Source: Nocardioides sp. W7
Lineage (GTDB): Bacteria > Actinomycetota > Actinomycetes > Propionibacteriales > Nocardioidaceae
Direction: 5' to 3'
Assembly: GCF_022919075.1 (NCBI RefSeq)
Contig: NZ_CP095078.1
Location: 5,270,001-5,334,000 of the forward strand
Length of the DNA stretch: 64,000 nt
A model generated the notes under the pieces. That model saw only the letters and a list, made by a program, of their open reading frames with translations, was not told the origin of the DNA and searched no databases. This document shows, in pieces, positions 40,782 to 51,009 of this stretch; position 1 is the first letter of the stretch; each line of letters starts with the position of its first letter. The translations under genes and the position numbers were made by a program.

Positions 40782-41588
40782 TCAGCCGACGGCCCGCACG
40801 TGCACGACGTCGCCGGCCCCGACCGGGGTCGGACCGTCCGGTCCGTGGACCACCAGACGACCGCCGGGGTCGATCGAGGCCGCCCGGCCGAGCAGCGCGT
40901 CGCCGCCCGGGAGCTCGACCCGGACGTCGCGACCGAGCGTCACGCACGCGGCGGTGTACGACGCCAGCAGCCGCTCGGCACCGGGCTCGCCGCCGGCCTG
41001 CCAGGCGTCGTACTCCTCGCGGAACGCGCCGAGCACGTCGATGAGGACCGCGGCGCGGTCCGGCCGGTCACCCGACTCGAGGGCCAACGAGGTGGCCGTC
41101 GGCACGGGGAGCTCGTCCGCGGCCAGGGTGACGTTCAGGCCGACGCCGACCACGGCGGCCGGGCCGTCGGGGGTCTCGACCCGTTCGACGAGGATCCCGG
41201 CGACCTTCCGCTCCCCGATGAGCACGTCGTTGGGCCACTTCACCCCGGCGTCGTACCCCCGCGCCCGCAGCGCCCCGCCGATGGCGTAGCCGGCGAGCAG
41301 CGGCAGCCAGGGCCAGGACCGGGCGGGCACCGTCGGTCGCAGCAGCACCGAGAACAGCAGTGCCGATCGCGGCGGCGTCTGCCAGGTCCGGTCGAGCCGG
41401 CCGCGGGCGGCCGTCTGGTGCTCGGCGACGACCACGAGCCCCTCGGGAGCGCCCGAGCGGGCCCGGGCCACGACCTCGGCGTTGGTCGAGGTCACCTCGT
41501 CCACGACCTCGATGCGCAGGCCGAGCGGGAGGTCGGTCGAGAAGTCGGTCAGCAGGTCGCGGTCCAGCGGCGGACGGTCGCGTGACAT
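40782..41588 (-). CDS. birA: Biotin-[acetyl-CoA carboxylase] ligase
   Basis: 268 residues from the ATG at 41588. BirA joins biotin to the carrier lysine of biotin enzymes, here probably the carboxylase at 54236-56020 and pyruvate carboxylase at 61287. The active-site signature TAARGRLDRTWQTPP is the biotinyl-5'-AMP loop (consensus GRGRxxRxW). LPLLAGYAIGGALR, KWPNDVLIGERKVAGILVE and GVGLNVT follow. There is no N-terminal DNA-binding domain, so it is a monofunctional ligase. It is divergent from accD. Confidence 0.95.
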   Translation of the reverse strand: MSRDRPPLDRDLLTDFSTDLPLGLRIEVVDEVTSTNAEVVARARSGAPEGLVVVAEHQTAARGRLDRTWQTPPRSALLFSVLLRPTVPARSWPWLPLLAGYAIGGALRARGYDAGVKWPNDVLIGERKVAGILVERVETPDGPAAVVGVGLNVTLAADELPVPTATSLALESGDRPDRAAVLIDVLGAFREEYDAWQAGGEPGAERLLASYTAACVTLGRDVRVELPGGDALLGRAASIDPGGRLVVHGPDGPTPVGAGDVVHVRAVG

Positions 41589-41667
41589 GTGCCACGCCGG
41601 ATCAGGGCTCACGGGCACTACATTGACCCACGGCCCTGCACGGAAGCCAATGAGGAGACGAGCACCA

Positions 41668-43287
<1,620 letters not shown>

Positions 43288-43316
43288 CCGGACACTCGCC
43301 GACGAAGGAGGCCTGA

Positions 43317-43553
43317 ATGTCCGGAACAGAAGACAGCGCGAGCGCAGCGAGCTCGGTGCCGTTCCTCCGCGTCGTAGACGCACACGCGACGCCGGAGGAG
43401 GTGGCCGCGATCGTCGCGGTCCTCTCCTCCCTCGGCGGCGGCGCGCCCGCGCCGAAGCGGCCGGTCCCGGCGTGGGCGGCCCGGCACCGGCAGGTGCGGC
43501 GTACCCTCCCGCACGGCCGGGGCGGCTGGCGCGCCAGCACCCTTCCGGGGTGA
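43317..43553 (+). CDS. accE: Acyl-CoA carboxylase epsilon subunit (AccE-like)
   Basis: 78 residues, the usual size. The core FLRVVDAHATPEEVAAIVAV followed by LSSLGGG matches actinobacterial acyl-CoA carboxylase epsilon subunits, which bind and activate the beta subunit. The C-terminus WAARHRQVRRTLPHGRGGWR is also typical (a W-x-x-x-x-R-x-R pattern with a terminal W-R). It lies 29 bp after accD. Confidence 0.85.
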   Translation: MSGTEDSASAASSVPFLRVVDAHATPEEVAAIVAVLSSLGGGAPAPKRPVPAWAARHRQVRRTLPHGRGGWRASTLPG

Positions 43554-43638
43554 GTCGCGAGCAGGTGCGCCCTCCAGGTCGTCTTGCGGAGAAGTTCGGG
43601 CTTCCGCTGTGAGTTCTTGAGGGTCATTGGACACACTG

Positions 43639-45129
43639 ATGCCCATGAACGCTCCGCATGGCGGCCCCGACGGGTCCTCGGTCGCCCCCTCCTCGGATGT
43701 CGAGCAGCCCTACGTCCGGGCGCACGACCCGCACCTGGCGGCGTACGCCGACGAGTTCCTCGACGCCGTCGAGGAGCTCCCGACGCTGCGTCCCACCGTC
43801 GGCTGCATCATCCCCGCCTACAACGAGGCGGAGACGATCGGCGGCGTGCTGGACTCCCTCCTCCAGCAGACCCGGCTCCCCGACGCGATCCACCTGGTGG
43901 TCAACAACACCAGCGACGAGTCGGTCGAGATCGCCAGCCACTACGCCGGCCCGCACACCCGGATGACGCCGACCGGCGAGCAGAGCACCGTCATCTACGT
44001 CCACGACATCGGCAAGAACCCCGACAAGAAGGTCGGCGCGCTCAACTACGGCTACTCGCTGGTCGAGCACATGGACTTCCTGCTCGGCGTCGACGGCGAC
44101 ACCACCCCGGAGCCGGACGCGATCCAGCACCTGGTCGACGAGATCGCCAGCGACGACCGGATCGGCGGCATCTCCGCGATCTACTCGATCGACGACAGCG
44201 CCCTCGACGGCCCGATGGCGAAGTTCCTCATCGCGGGCCAGCGGGCGCAGTTCTCCGCGTTCAACATGCAGAACCTGCTCAAGGGCCGCAACATGGCGGT
44301 TCTCGGCGGCCAGTTCTCCATGTTCTCCACCCAGGCCCTGCGCGACGTCATGCGCGACAGCCACCAGCGCACCCCGTGGGTCAGCGACTCCGAGGTCGAG
44401 GACTCGCTGCTGTCGCTGCAGATCAAGAGCGCCGGCTACCTCACCAAGATCTCCGCGCGGGCCCGAGCCCACGTCGGCGGCATGGACACCCTGCGCTCGC
44501 TGGACGCCCAGCAGGTCAAGTGGAACTTCGGCGCCATCGACCTGATGTGGCCCGGCCAGCGCGGCGACACCAAGGGCCAGCCGTTCCACCCGAACCTGCG
44601 GCTGCGCTGGTTCGAGCACATGTCGATGATCGTCAACATCACGACCCGCTTCGCGTTCGTGGTCATGCTGGCCGCCTCGCTGTCGATCAGCGCGTTCGTC
44701 TTCAGCCCGTGGTGGCTGATCCCGCCCGTCTGCGCGGTGTGGCTGAACTTCCGGGTCGCGCACTCCATGGAGTTCGCCAACAGACGCGACTACCTGTTCG
44801 TGCTGCTCGTCTTCCCGGCCGAGCTCTACATGGTGATCCGGATGGGCCACTTCGCGCGGGCCTGGACCAAGTTCTTCAGCAACCAGCAGACCGACAACTG
44901 GGCTGCTCAGGCCAAGGCCGAGCGCGGCAAGGGCATCGCGTGGCTCTACCCCTTCGTGGTCGCGACGTTCTTCTTCCTGGTCTTCTTCGCCATCTGGCTG
45001 CAGCTCCCGATCGACGCCCAGTCCGACGTCCTGGCCGCCTGCTGGCCGGTCCTCGGAGTGATCACCGTCCTGCAGACCGCCTGGATGCTCATCAAGGCCA
45101 GCAAGCGCTACCGCGGCTACCAGGCCTGA
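43639..45129 (+). CDS. Membrane family 2 glycosyltransferase (cellulose synthase-like)
   Basis: 496 residues from the ATG at 43639 (a TTG at 43627 and an ATG at 43645 are alternatives). GT2 catalytic motifs are GCIIPAYNEAETIGGVLDSL, the metal-binding DxD-like GVDGDTTPEPDA, SDSEVEDSLLSLQI with the catalytic base region, and QQVKWNFG, a variant of the processive QxxRW motif. Several membrane helices lie in the C-terminal half (about 330-410 and 430-480). It probably polymerises or exports a beta-glucan. A lipoprotein gene follows, and a GH6 cellulase is 2 kb further on, like Streptomyces cslA/cslZ. No PilZ domain is seen. Confidence 0.85.
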   Translation: MPMNAPHGGPDGSSVAPSSDVEQPYVRAHDPHLAAYADEFLDAVEELPTLRPTVGCIIPAYNEAETIGGVLDSLLQQTRLPDAIHLVVNNTSDESVEIASHYAGPHTRMTPTGEQSTVIYVHDIGKNPDKKVGALNYGYSLVEHMDFLLGVDGDTTPEPDAIQHLVDEIASDDRIGGISAIYSIDDSALDGPMAKFLIAGQRAQFSAFNMQNLLKGRNMAVLGGQFSMFSTQALRDVMRDSHQRTPWVSDSEVEDSLLSLQIKSAGYLTKISARARAHVGGMDTLRSLDAQQVKWNFGAIDLMWPGQRGDTKGQPFHPNLRLRWFEHMSMIVNITTRFAFVVMLAASLSISAFVFSPWWLIPPVCAVWLNFRVAHSMEFANRRDYLFVLLVFPAELYMVIRMGHFARAWTKFFSNQQTDNWAAQAKAERGKGIAWLYPFVVATFFFLVFFAIWLQLPIDAQSDVLAACWPVLGVITVLQTAWMLIKASKRYRGYQA

Positions 45130-45176
45130 CCCGCTCCCCCCGCAGCCCCCACCCGCAACTCGCACAGGAGACTCCC

Positions 45177-45899
45177 ATGCACCGCGCCCGCCGCCCGCTG
45201 GTCGCCGTTGCCGCCGTCGCTCTCTCGGTCCTGCTCTCGAGCTGCTCCGCGATCGGGGACCTGACCGGCGGCGGTGACGACCCCGTCGAGGCGGAGTCGC
45301 CGTCCGCGACGCCCACCGAAACCGTCTACGACTCGCAGTTCACCCGCGACGGCACCTTCCAGTCGCACATCGACGTCAACGGCGTCGACTTCGTCTACAA
45401 CATGTACCCCACGAAGGCGACGCCGCGGACCAATGAGTGGTTCCCGCGCGGCAACAAGTACTTCTCGTTCACCCTCGGGGCCTACGACCTCGACCGCGAC
45501 CTGCGCGACCCGTTCAAGACCAAGCGGAAGGTCTACCTGGACCGGATCAAGGTGACCTCCCGGACGGTGCTCAAGGACGGTTCGGCGGGCACCGACCGTC
45601 CCTACGAGCTGAACGCCTCCGCGAAGAAGATCACCTTCGACCCCGAGCCGGTGAGCACGAAGTACGGCATGCTCATCACCTCGCCCAAGGGCGCCTTCGA
45701 GCTGCGCAACCAGCAGATCGGCGAGATGGCGCCGGACACCCGCGGCGTCAACCTGTCCTTCCGCGCGACCGTGTGGATCGAGAACTCGGCGGGCTCGGGC
45801 ACCTTCTTCAAGCAGACCATCAAGCAGGAGGTGCCGATCGCGATCTTCGCCTCCGAGGAGGAGACCGTGGTCGCCGACATCCCCGTCAACGCGGGGTAG
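45177..45899 (+). CDS. Lipoprotein next to the glycosyltransferase
   Basis: 240 residues from the ATG at 45177 with AGGAG 8-12 bp upstream. A lipobox (LSVLLSSC, Cys about 23) marks a lipid-anchored extracellular protein. A Thr/Ser/Pro-rich spacer leads to a beta-strand-rich domain with aromatic and basic residues (WFPRGNKYFSFTLGAYDLDR). I recognise no family. It is 47 bp downstream of the glycosyltransferase, so a role in handling the exported polymer is likely but unproven. It is convergent with the response-regulator gene. Confidence 0.75.
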   Translation: MHRARRPLVAVAAVALSVLLSSCSAIGDLTGGGDDPVEAESPSATPTETVYDSQFTRDGTFQSHIDVNGVDFVYNMYPTKATPRTNEWFPRGNKYFSFTLGAYDLDRDLRDPFKTKRKVYLDRIKVTSRTVLKDGSAGTDRPYELNASAKKITFDPEPVSTKYGMLITSPKGAFELRNQQIGEMAPDTRGVNLSFRATVWIENSAGSGTFFKQTIKQEVPIAIFASEEETVVADIPVNAG

Positions 45900-46002
45900 C
45901 GAGGACGCGCCAGCGGATTCGCTGACGGAGGTCGAGCGGAGCCGCGCGACCGAGGCGTCGTCCTGAGTAGACGCGAGGAACGAGCGTCGTATCGAAGGGC
46001 AC

Positions 46003-46030
46003 GAGGTCGCGACGTGCGTGTCGAGACCTC
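46003..46030. terminator. Hairpin between convergent lipoprotein and regulator genes
   Basis: GAGGTC (46003-46008) pairs with GACCTC (46025-46030), extended inward by GAC/GTC across a 2-nt bulge pair. It lies in the 159-bp gap between the convergent genes. The rest of the gap holds GAGCGAGG-like and GAGGAACGAGC-like fragments also seen near 56030, and no gene. Confidence 0.5.
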
Positions 46031-46058
46031 GACCTGAGTACGCGAACCGTCTCGCCCG

Positions 46059-47165
46059 CTACGAACCCTCGGCCATCCGGAAGCCGACGCCCCGGACCGT
46101 CTCGATGAAGCGGGGCGCCGCTCCGTCGTCGCCGAGCTTGCGCCGGATGTTGGCGACGTGAACCTCGACCGACCGCTTGTCGGCCTCGTTGACGAAGTAC
46201 GACGTAACGTACTGCTGACCGCGCATGGTCAGCACCAGGTCGGCCTTGCTGCGCACCCGACGTCCGGTCTCCATCAGGGACGCCAGCAGGTCGAACTCGG
46301 CGCGCGCCAGGTCGACGCTCGCCCCGTTGACGGTGGCGATCCGGGTCTCGGCGTTGAGCGCGAGACCGTTGAACCGGAGCCAGCCGCCGCCCGAGGCGGG
46401 CTGCTGCGGGGCGGCGGGCTGCTGCTGCACGGGCGGCGTGGGAGCCCGCTGCGCGGGCGGCGCCGGAGGGGCGGGCGGCGGCTCGTACGCCGGCGGGGGC
46501 TCGTACGACGGCTGCTGCGGGTGCGGCGGCTGGTAGGCCGGCTGCACCGGAGCGGGCGGCTGGTACGCGGGCGGCTGCGGAGCCGGGGCCTGCTGGGCCG
46601 GGACCGCCGCAGCCGGAGGCCGGTGCTGCTCCGCGGGCGCGCGGCGGTTGCCGCCCTCGGAGGAGGCGACGCCACCAGAGCCGTCGGCGAGCTCCCGGGC
46701 GGCCGCAGCCGCCCAGGACTCCGGCGGCGGCTCCGGAGCGGGGGGCGGCGGAGGCGCCGCGGCGACCTTCGTGGGCACGTCGCCCCGGGCGCGCGGTCGG
46801 CGCAGCATCGAGTCGGCACGGGCCCGGAGCTCCCGGGGGCGGAACGGCTTGACGAGGTAGTCGTCGGCGCCCGCCTCGAAGCCCTGCACGACGTCGATCT
46901 CGTCGCCGAGCGCCGTGATCATGATGAGGTACGTCGAGCTGAACTCGCGCAGCCGCTTGGCGACCGCGAACCCGTCCATGCCCGGCATGTTCACGTCGAG
47001 GGTGGTGATCAGGGGATTGTGCGCCCGGACGGCATCGACGCCCAGGTGGCCGTTCTCGGCAACGACCGTCGTGAAGCCCGACTGGGTGAGCACGATGTCG
47101 ATCAGGTCGCGAACGTCCGGATCGTCTTCGATGATCACCGCGGTCCAATCGCTGCCCGCATCCAT
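46059..47165 (-). CDS. OmpR-family response regulator with long Pro/Gln-rich linker
   Basis: 368 residues, about 140 more than usual. Receiver domain: acidic pair ED-D at 13-15, phosphoacceptor Asp57 (LDVNMPGMDGF), Thr in MITALG and Lys106 in YLVKPFRP. A disordered linker (about 128-268) of repeated P-A-Y-Q-P-P and P-P-P-A-Y-E units follows, then a winged helix (about 269-366) with ARAEFDLLASLMETGRRV, KADLVLTMRGQQYVTSYFVN and VHVANIRRKLGDD. No histidine kinase is adjacent. It faces the lipoprotein/glycosyltransferase pair and lies upstream of nothing obvious; it might control the local polysaccharide genes. Confidence 0.9.
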   Translation of the reverse strand: MDAGSDWTAVIIEDDPDVRDLIDIVLTQSGFTTVVAENGHLGVDAVRAHNPLITTLDVNMPGMDGFAVAKRLREFSSTYLIMITALGDEIDVVQGFEAGADDYLVKPFRPRELRARADSMLRRPRARGDVPTKVAAAPPPPPAPEPPPESWAAAAARELADGSGGVASSEGGNRRAPAEQHRPPAAAVPAQQAPAPQPPAYQPPAPVQPAYQPPHPQQPSYEPPPAYEPPPAPPAPPAQRAPTPPVQQQPAAPQQPASGGGWLRFNGLALNAETRIATVNGASVDLARAEFDLLASLMETGRRVRSKADLVLTMRGQQYVTSYFVNEADKRSVEVHVANIRRKLGDDGAAPRFIETVRGVGFRMAEGS

Positions 47166-47235
47166 GGCTGGAGCCTAACAACGCCAAGCACGTGGTGCCG
47201 CCCTGCGGTCGGAGTGGTGCGCCGTCGGCTCGGCG

Positions 47236-48258
47236 CTACCAACCGGAGGTGCGGGCGATCTCCGTGACCCGGTCCGCCCAGAAGTCCCCGGCGGCCGGAC
47301 CGCCGTTGCACTCGCCGTCGCTCTCGCCGGGTGGCTTGACCCACAGGTAGGCGTCCAGCCGGGTGCCGTCGTCGACGTACCCGGGCTTCTCCCCGAAGGC
47401 CCGTCCGGAGGGGTTGCACCACTCCTCGCTCGCGCCGTTGCCGTTGCGGCCCCGGTCGATGACGTAGTGGACGTCGCCCCCGATCAGCTCGACGAGCCGC
47501 TCGGCGTAGGCCACCTCGTCCTCGTCGGGCTGGAAGTTGGACACGTTGGTCGCGAACCCGCGGACGCTGGCGACGCCGACGTCCTTCAGCAGCGGCGCCA
47601 GGTCCTCGGGGCGGATCCAGTCGGAGTGGCCGCCGTCGACGTACGTCGTGACCCCCGCCTCGCGCAGGCTGTCGACGGCTGCCGCGAGCAGCTCGACGCG
47701 CTCGGAGCGGCTGTCGCAGTCGATCGCCGAGGCCAGGGCGTCGGGCTCCAGGATCACCACGGCGGAGTCGCCGGCACCGGCGGCGTCGGCGATCTCGTCC
47801 ACCCACGGGCCGTACTCCTCGGCGGAGAGGCCGCCCGCGGAGAAGCCGCCCGTGCAGTCGCGGTCGGGGACGCCGTAGACGACGAGGACCGGGACCTCGT
47901 CGGCCTCGTCGGCCGCGGCGACCAGCTCGCTCACGTGAGCGCCCACCTGGCCGGCCGGGAACTCCTCCGGCGTCAGCCAGATCCCCTGCGGGATCTCGGC
48001 GAGTCGCTCGAAGATCTCGGCGCTCGCGGTGTCGCCCTCGGCCGCGGCCTGCTGGGCCGCCTGGTCGGCGGTGCTGCCGGGCTCGACGAACTGTGCCCGG
48101 GCCAGGAACGGGTTGTCGCGCTGCGGGTCCAGCGCGAACGGGCCCCAGTGCTGCGAACGGGCCACGACCACCACCACCAGTCCTGCGACGAGCGCGAGCA
48201 CGACCGCGCCGGCGAGGACGCGGGGCCGTCGGGAGGGTCGGTTGTCGGTCCGGTCCAC
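47236..48258 (-). CDS. Membrane-anchored GH6 cellulase
   Basis: 340 residues from a GTG. An N-terminal helix (about 14-33) anchors or exports it. The rest is a glycoside hydrolase family 6 domain: IWLTPEEFP, VVYGVPDRDCTGGFSAGG (Asp134), VVILEPDALA with the catalytic acid Asp173, YVDGGHSDWI, FATNVSNF, VIDRGRNGNG and YLWVKPPGESDGECNGG. GH6 enzymes cleave beta-1,4-glucans with inversion. No cellulose-binding domain is present. In Streptomyces the GH6 enzyme CslZ works with the CslA glucan synthase; the synthase-like gene here is 2 kb away. Confidence 0.93.
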   Translation of the reverse strand: MDRTDNRPSRRPRVLAGAVVLALVAGLVVVVVARSQHWGPFALDPQRDNPFLARAQFVEPGSTADQAAQQAAAEGDTASAEIFERLAEIPQGIWLTPEEFPAGQVGAHVSELVAAADEADEVPVLVVYGVPDRDCTGGFSAGGLSAEEYGPWVDEIADAAGAGDSAVVILEPDALASAIDCDSRSERVELLAAAVDSLREAGVTTYVDGGHSDWIRPEDLAPLLKDVGVASVRGFATNVSNFQPDEDEVAYAERLVELIGGDVHYVIDRGRNGNGASEEWCNPSGRAFGEKPGYVDDGTRLDAYLWVKPPGESDGECNGGPAAGDFWADRVTEIARTSGW

Positions 48259-48288
48259 TCCTCCATCATGCCGGTGCGCCCCGCCCCG

Positions 48289-49719
48289 TCACCGCCGGGC
48301 CGCCCTCCCGGGAGCGAAGAGGGCCGCGAGCAGCGCCACCGCGACGGCCGCCGCGCCGGTGAGCAGCGCCGGGCCGACCGCGCCGTCGTAGCCGACCGGC
48401 GAGATCTCGCCGCCGTTCCCGAGGAAGACCGCGGTCAGCAGCGCGACGCCGAGGGCGACGCCGAACTCGCGGACGGTGGAGTTCGCCGAGCTGGCGATCG
48501 CGAAGTCGCTGTCGGGCAGCCCGTCGAGGACGGCGGTCGCACTCGGCGCGAAGGTCAGGCCCATCCCGATGCCGGCCATGGCGAGCGGCAGCACGAAGCC
48601 GCTGTACGGCTGGGCGTTCTCGGTGAGCCAGGCGAACCAGACCAGCGACGCCGTCTGCAGGGCCAGACCGGTCACCAGCAGCGACCGCAGGCCGGTGCGG
48701 CCCGAGATCGCGCCGGCGATCGGAGCGACGACCATCGGGGCGGCCGTCCACGGGAGGGTCCGCAGGCCGGCCTCGAAGGGGCTGTAGCCCTGCACGACCT
48801 GGAGGTACTGCGAGAGCAGGAAGACCGCGCCGAACATCCCGATGGTGAAGGTCAGCCCGATCGCGTTGGCGACGGCGAAGCCACGGGACTCGAAGAGCCG
48901 CAGCGGGAGCACGGCGTGGCTGCGACCGCGTGCCCAGACGAGGTACGCCGGCACGAGCAGCCCGGCGACCACCAGCGGGCCGAGCACGGCCGGGTCGGTC
49001 CAGCCGTCGTCGTTGCCGTGCACGATGCCCCAGATGCCGAGGAACACTGCGCCGCCGAGAAGCAGCGTGCCGACCGGGTCCAGGCGCTGCCAGGTGCCTC
49101 GGGCCTCGGGCACCGCGAGCAGCAGCAGAGGTACGGCGACCAGCGCGACCGGCACGTTGAGCCAGAAGATCGCCTGCCAGCTGACGCCCTCGACCACGGC
49201 GCCTCCGATCACCGGGCCGAGCGCGACCCCGAGTCCGGCGACGCCGCCCCAGATGCCGATCGCGGCGGCGCGCATCGCGGGCGGCACGGCCGAGGCGAGC
49301 AGGGTCAGCGACAGCGGCATGATCGCGGCGGCCCCGAGGCCCTGGACCGCGCGAGCGGCGATCAGCGCCTCGCTGGTGCCGCTGAGCGCGCCGGCGACCG
49401 AGGCGAGGGTGAACACCGCGATGCCGGCGAGCATCACCCGCCGGCGACCGAGCCGGTCGCCGAGGACGGCGGCCGGGAGCATGAAGGTCGCGAAGGTGAT
49501 CGTGTAGGCGTTCAGGAACCACGACAGCTGGGCCACGCTCGCGCCCAGGTCGGCACGGACCACCGGCAGCGCGGTGGTCAGCACCAGGTTGTCGAGGGTG
49601 GCCATGAACATCGGCAGGGACGCGGCGACGACGGCGACCCCGGCGGGGACGCGGCGGCGCGGCGCGACCGGCGGTGGCTGGACGCCCCCAAGGTCGGGGG
49701 CGGTGACGGTGCTGGTCAT
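48289..49719 (-). CDS. MFS drug/metabolite exporter (DHA2-like, 14 helices)
   Basis: 476 residues from the ATG at 49719, chosen because GAGGAG lies 8-13 bp upstream; an ATG at 49746 lies next to the operator and is less likely. Typical start VVAASLPMFMATLDNLVLTT; the motif GDRLGRRRVMLAGIAVFTLA marks loop 2-3, and motif C-like glycines are seen in VAGLGVALGPVIGGAVVEGV. About 14 membrane helices are expected. It should export drugs or metabolites in exchange for protons. It is divergent from a TetR gene with a perfect operator between them. Confidence 0.93.
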   Translation of the reverse strand: MTSTVTAPDLGGVQPPPVAPRRRVPAGVAVVAASLPMFMATLDNLVLTTALPVVRADLGASVAQLSWFLNAYTITFATFMLPAAVLGDRLGRRRVMLAGIAVFTLASVAGALSGTSEALIAARAVQGLGAAAIMPLSLTLLASAVPPAMRAAAIGIWGGVAGLGVALGPVIGGAVVEGVSWQAIFWLNVPVALVAVPLLLLAVPEARGTWQRLDPVGTLLLGGAVFLGIWGIVHGNDDGWTDPAVLGPLVVAGLLVPAYLVWARGRSHAVLPLRLFESRGFAVANAIGLTFTIGMFGAVFLLSQYLQVVQGYSPFEAGLRTLPWTAAPMVVAPIAGAISGRTGLRSLLVTGLALQTASLVWFAWLTENAQPYSGFVLPLAMAGIGMGLTFAPSATAVLDGLPDSDFAIASSANSTVREFGVALGVALLTAVFLGNGGEISPVGYDGAVGPALLTGAAAVAVALLAALFAPGRAARR

Positions 49720-49750
49720 CGCGGACTCCTCAAGGCTAGAAGGCATTGAA

Positions 49751-49781
49751 TGATTACTTAGGTCAAGACGCTAAGTAATCA
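49751..49781. promoter_or_regulatory. TetR operator with perfect 11-bp arms
   Basis: TGATTACTTAG (49751-49761), a 9-nt spacer, and CTAAGTAATCA (49771-49781) form a perfect inverted repeat in the divergent intergenic region between the exporter and the TetR gene, 18 bp before the tetR ATG. It is AT-rich against the genome background and probably controls both genes. Confidence 0.85.
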
Positions 49782-49799
49782 AGTGATAATCTGTCAACC

Positions 49800-50372
49800 A
49801 TGACGAGCCGGATGACTGCCGAAGACCGCCGCGAGCTCGTCCTCGACGCGGCGACCCGCGCCTTCGCCCAGGGCGGGTACGCCGGCACCAGCACCGACAA
49901 GGTCGCCCGCGAGGCCGGGGTCTCGCAGCCCTACGTCGTCCGGATCTTCGGCACCAAGCTGGAGCTGTTCCTCGAGGTCTTCGTGCGCGCGACCGACCGG
50001 GTCCGGGTGGCCTTCGAGGAGGTCCTCGACGACGGCGACTTCGACCCGAACAGCGACGCCGACCGCGACCGCCTGGGCCTGGCCTACACGGCGCTGCTCA
50101 CCGACCGGGACCTGCTGCAGGTGATGATGCACGGCTTCTCCGGCGGCGGGAACGACGACATCGCCCGGGCGGCCCGGAGGTGCATGGCCGGGATCTTCGA
50201 GACCGTGCAGCGCACCGGCTGGTCCGAGGACGACGCCCGCAACTTCGTCGCCCACGGGATGCTCATGAACGTGATGCTGTCGATGCGCGCCCCCGAGCAC
50301 CTCGACGAGCACCCGTCGCTGGCCACCCTCGCCGCCTGCACCTTCGGCGACGGGCTGGAGTTCCTGCGCTGA
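49800..50372 (+). CDS. TetR family repressor of the divergent exporter
   Basis: 190 residues. Helix-turn-helix RRELVLDAATRAFAQGGYAG then TSTDKVAREAGVSQPYVVRI (about 9-48) with KLELFLEVFVRATDRV after it. The rest is a helical ligand domain. Its operator (49751-49781) overlaps the likely promoters of both genes. Induction by the exported compound is expected. Confidence 0.93.
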   Translation: MTSRMTAEDRRELVLDAATRAFAQGGYAGTSTDKVAREAGVSQPYVVRIFGTKLELFLEVFVRATDRVRVAFEEVLDDGDFDPNSDADRDRLGLAYTALLTDRDLLQVMMHGFSGGGNDDIARAARRCMAGIFETVQRTGWSEDDARNFVAHGMLMNVMLSMRAPEHLDEHPSLATLAACTFGDGLEFLR

Positions 50373-50403
50373 GCCGCCCCCGGCGCGCCGTACCCTCGCC
50401 CAG

Positions 50404-51009
50404 GTGACCACGCTCGTCCTCGCCTCCGCCTCCCCCGCCCGCCTCGCCACCCTCCGCAGCGCCGGTGTCGACCCGGTCGTGATCGTGAGTGGCGTCGACG
50501 AATCGCAGCTGACGAACCTGCCGCCGGCGGAGCTCGCCCTGCGGCTCGCCGAGCTGAAGTGCGCTGCGGTCGCGGCGCGCGACGACGTACCGTCCGGTGC
50601 GCTGGTGCTGGGCTGCGACTCGGTCCTCGAGCTGGACGGCGAGGCGCTCGGCAAGCCCGCCGACGCCGACGACGCCGTACGACGGTGGCGCGCGATGCGC
50701 GGGCGCAGCGGGGTGCTGCGCACGGGTCACTGCCTGCGCGACACCGGCACCGGGCGGGTCGTGGCGGCCACCGCCTCGACGACCGTCCACTTCGCCGACG
50801 TCGACGACGACGAGATCGCGGCGTACGTCGCGACCGGCGAGCCGCTGCACGTGGCGGGCGCTTTCACCATCGACGGCCTCGCGGGCGCGTTCGTCACCCG
50901 GATCGACGGCGACCACCACAACGTGGTCGGGGTCAGCCTCCCGCTGCTCCGGGAGCTCGTGGCGGAGCTGGGGCACGCCTGGACCGCTCTGTGGTCGCCC
51001 CGTCGTTGA
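50404..51009 (+). CDS. maf: Maf family nucleotide pyrophosphatase
   Basis: 201 residues from a GTG. Maf enzymes hydrolyse non-canonical nucleoside triphosphates and influence septum formation. LVLASASPARLATLRSAGVD is the N-terminal signature (S-x-S-P-R-R family; here SASPAR), with SGVDES, LAELKCAAVA, LGCDSVLELDGEALGKPADA and AYVATGEPLHVAGAFTIDGL. Its 3' end overlaps the convergent GtrA gene by 77 bp. In related genomes maf is part of the accD/accE/accA block. Confidence 0.92.
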   Translation: MTTLVLASASPARLATLRSAGVDPVVIVSGVDESQLTNLPPAELALRLAELKCAAVAARDDVPSGALVLGCDSVLELDGEALGKPADADDAVRRWRAMRGRSGVLRTGHCLRDTGTGRVVAATASTTVHFADVDDDEIAAYVATGEPLHVAGAFTIDGLAGAFVTRIDGDHHNVVGVSLPLLRELVAELGHAWTALWSPRR

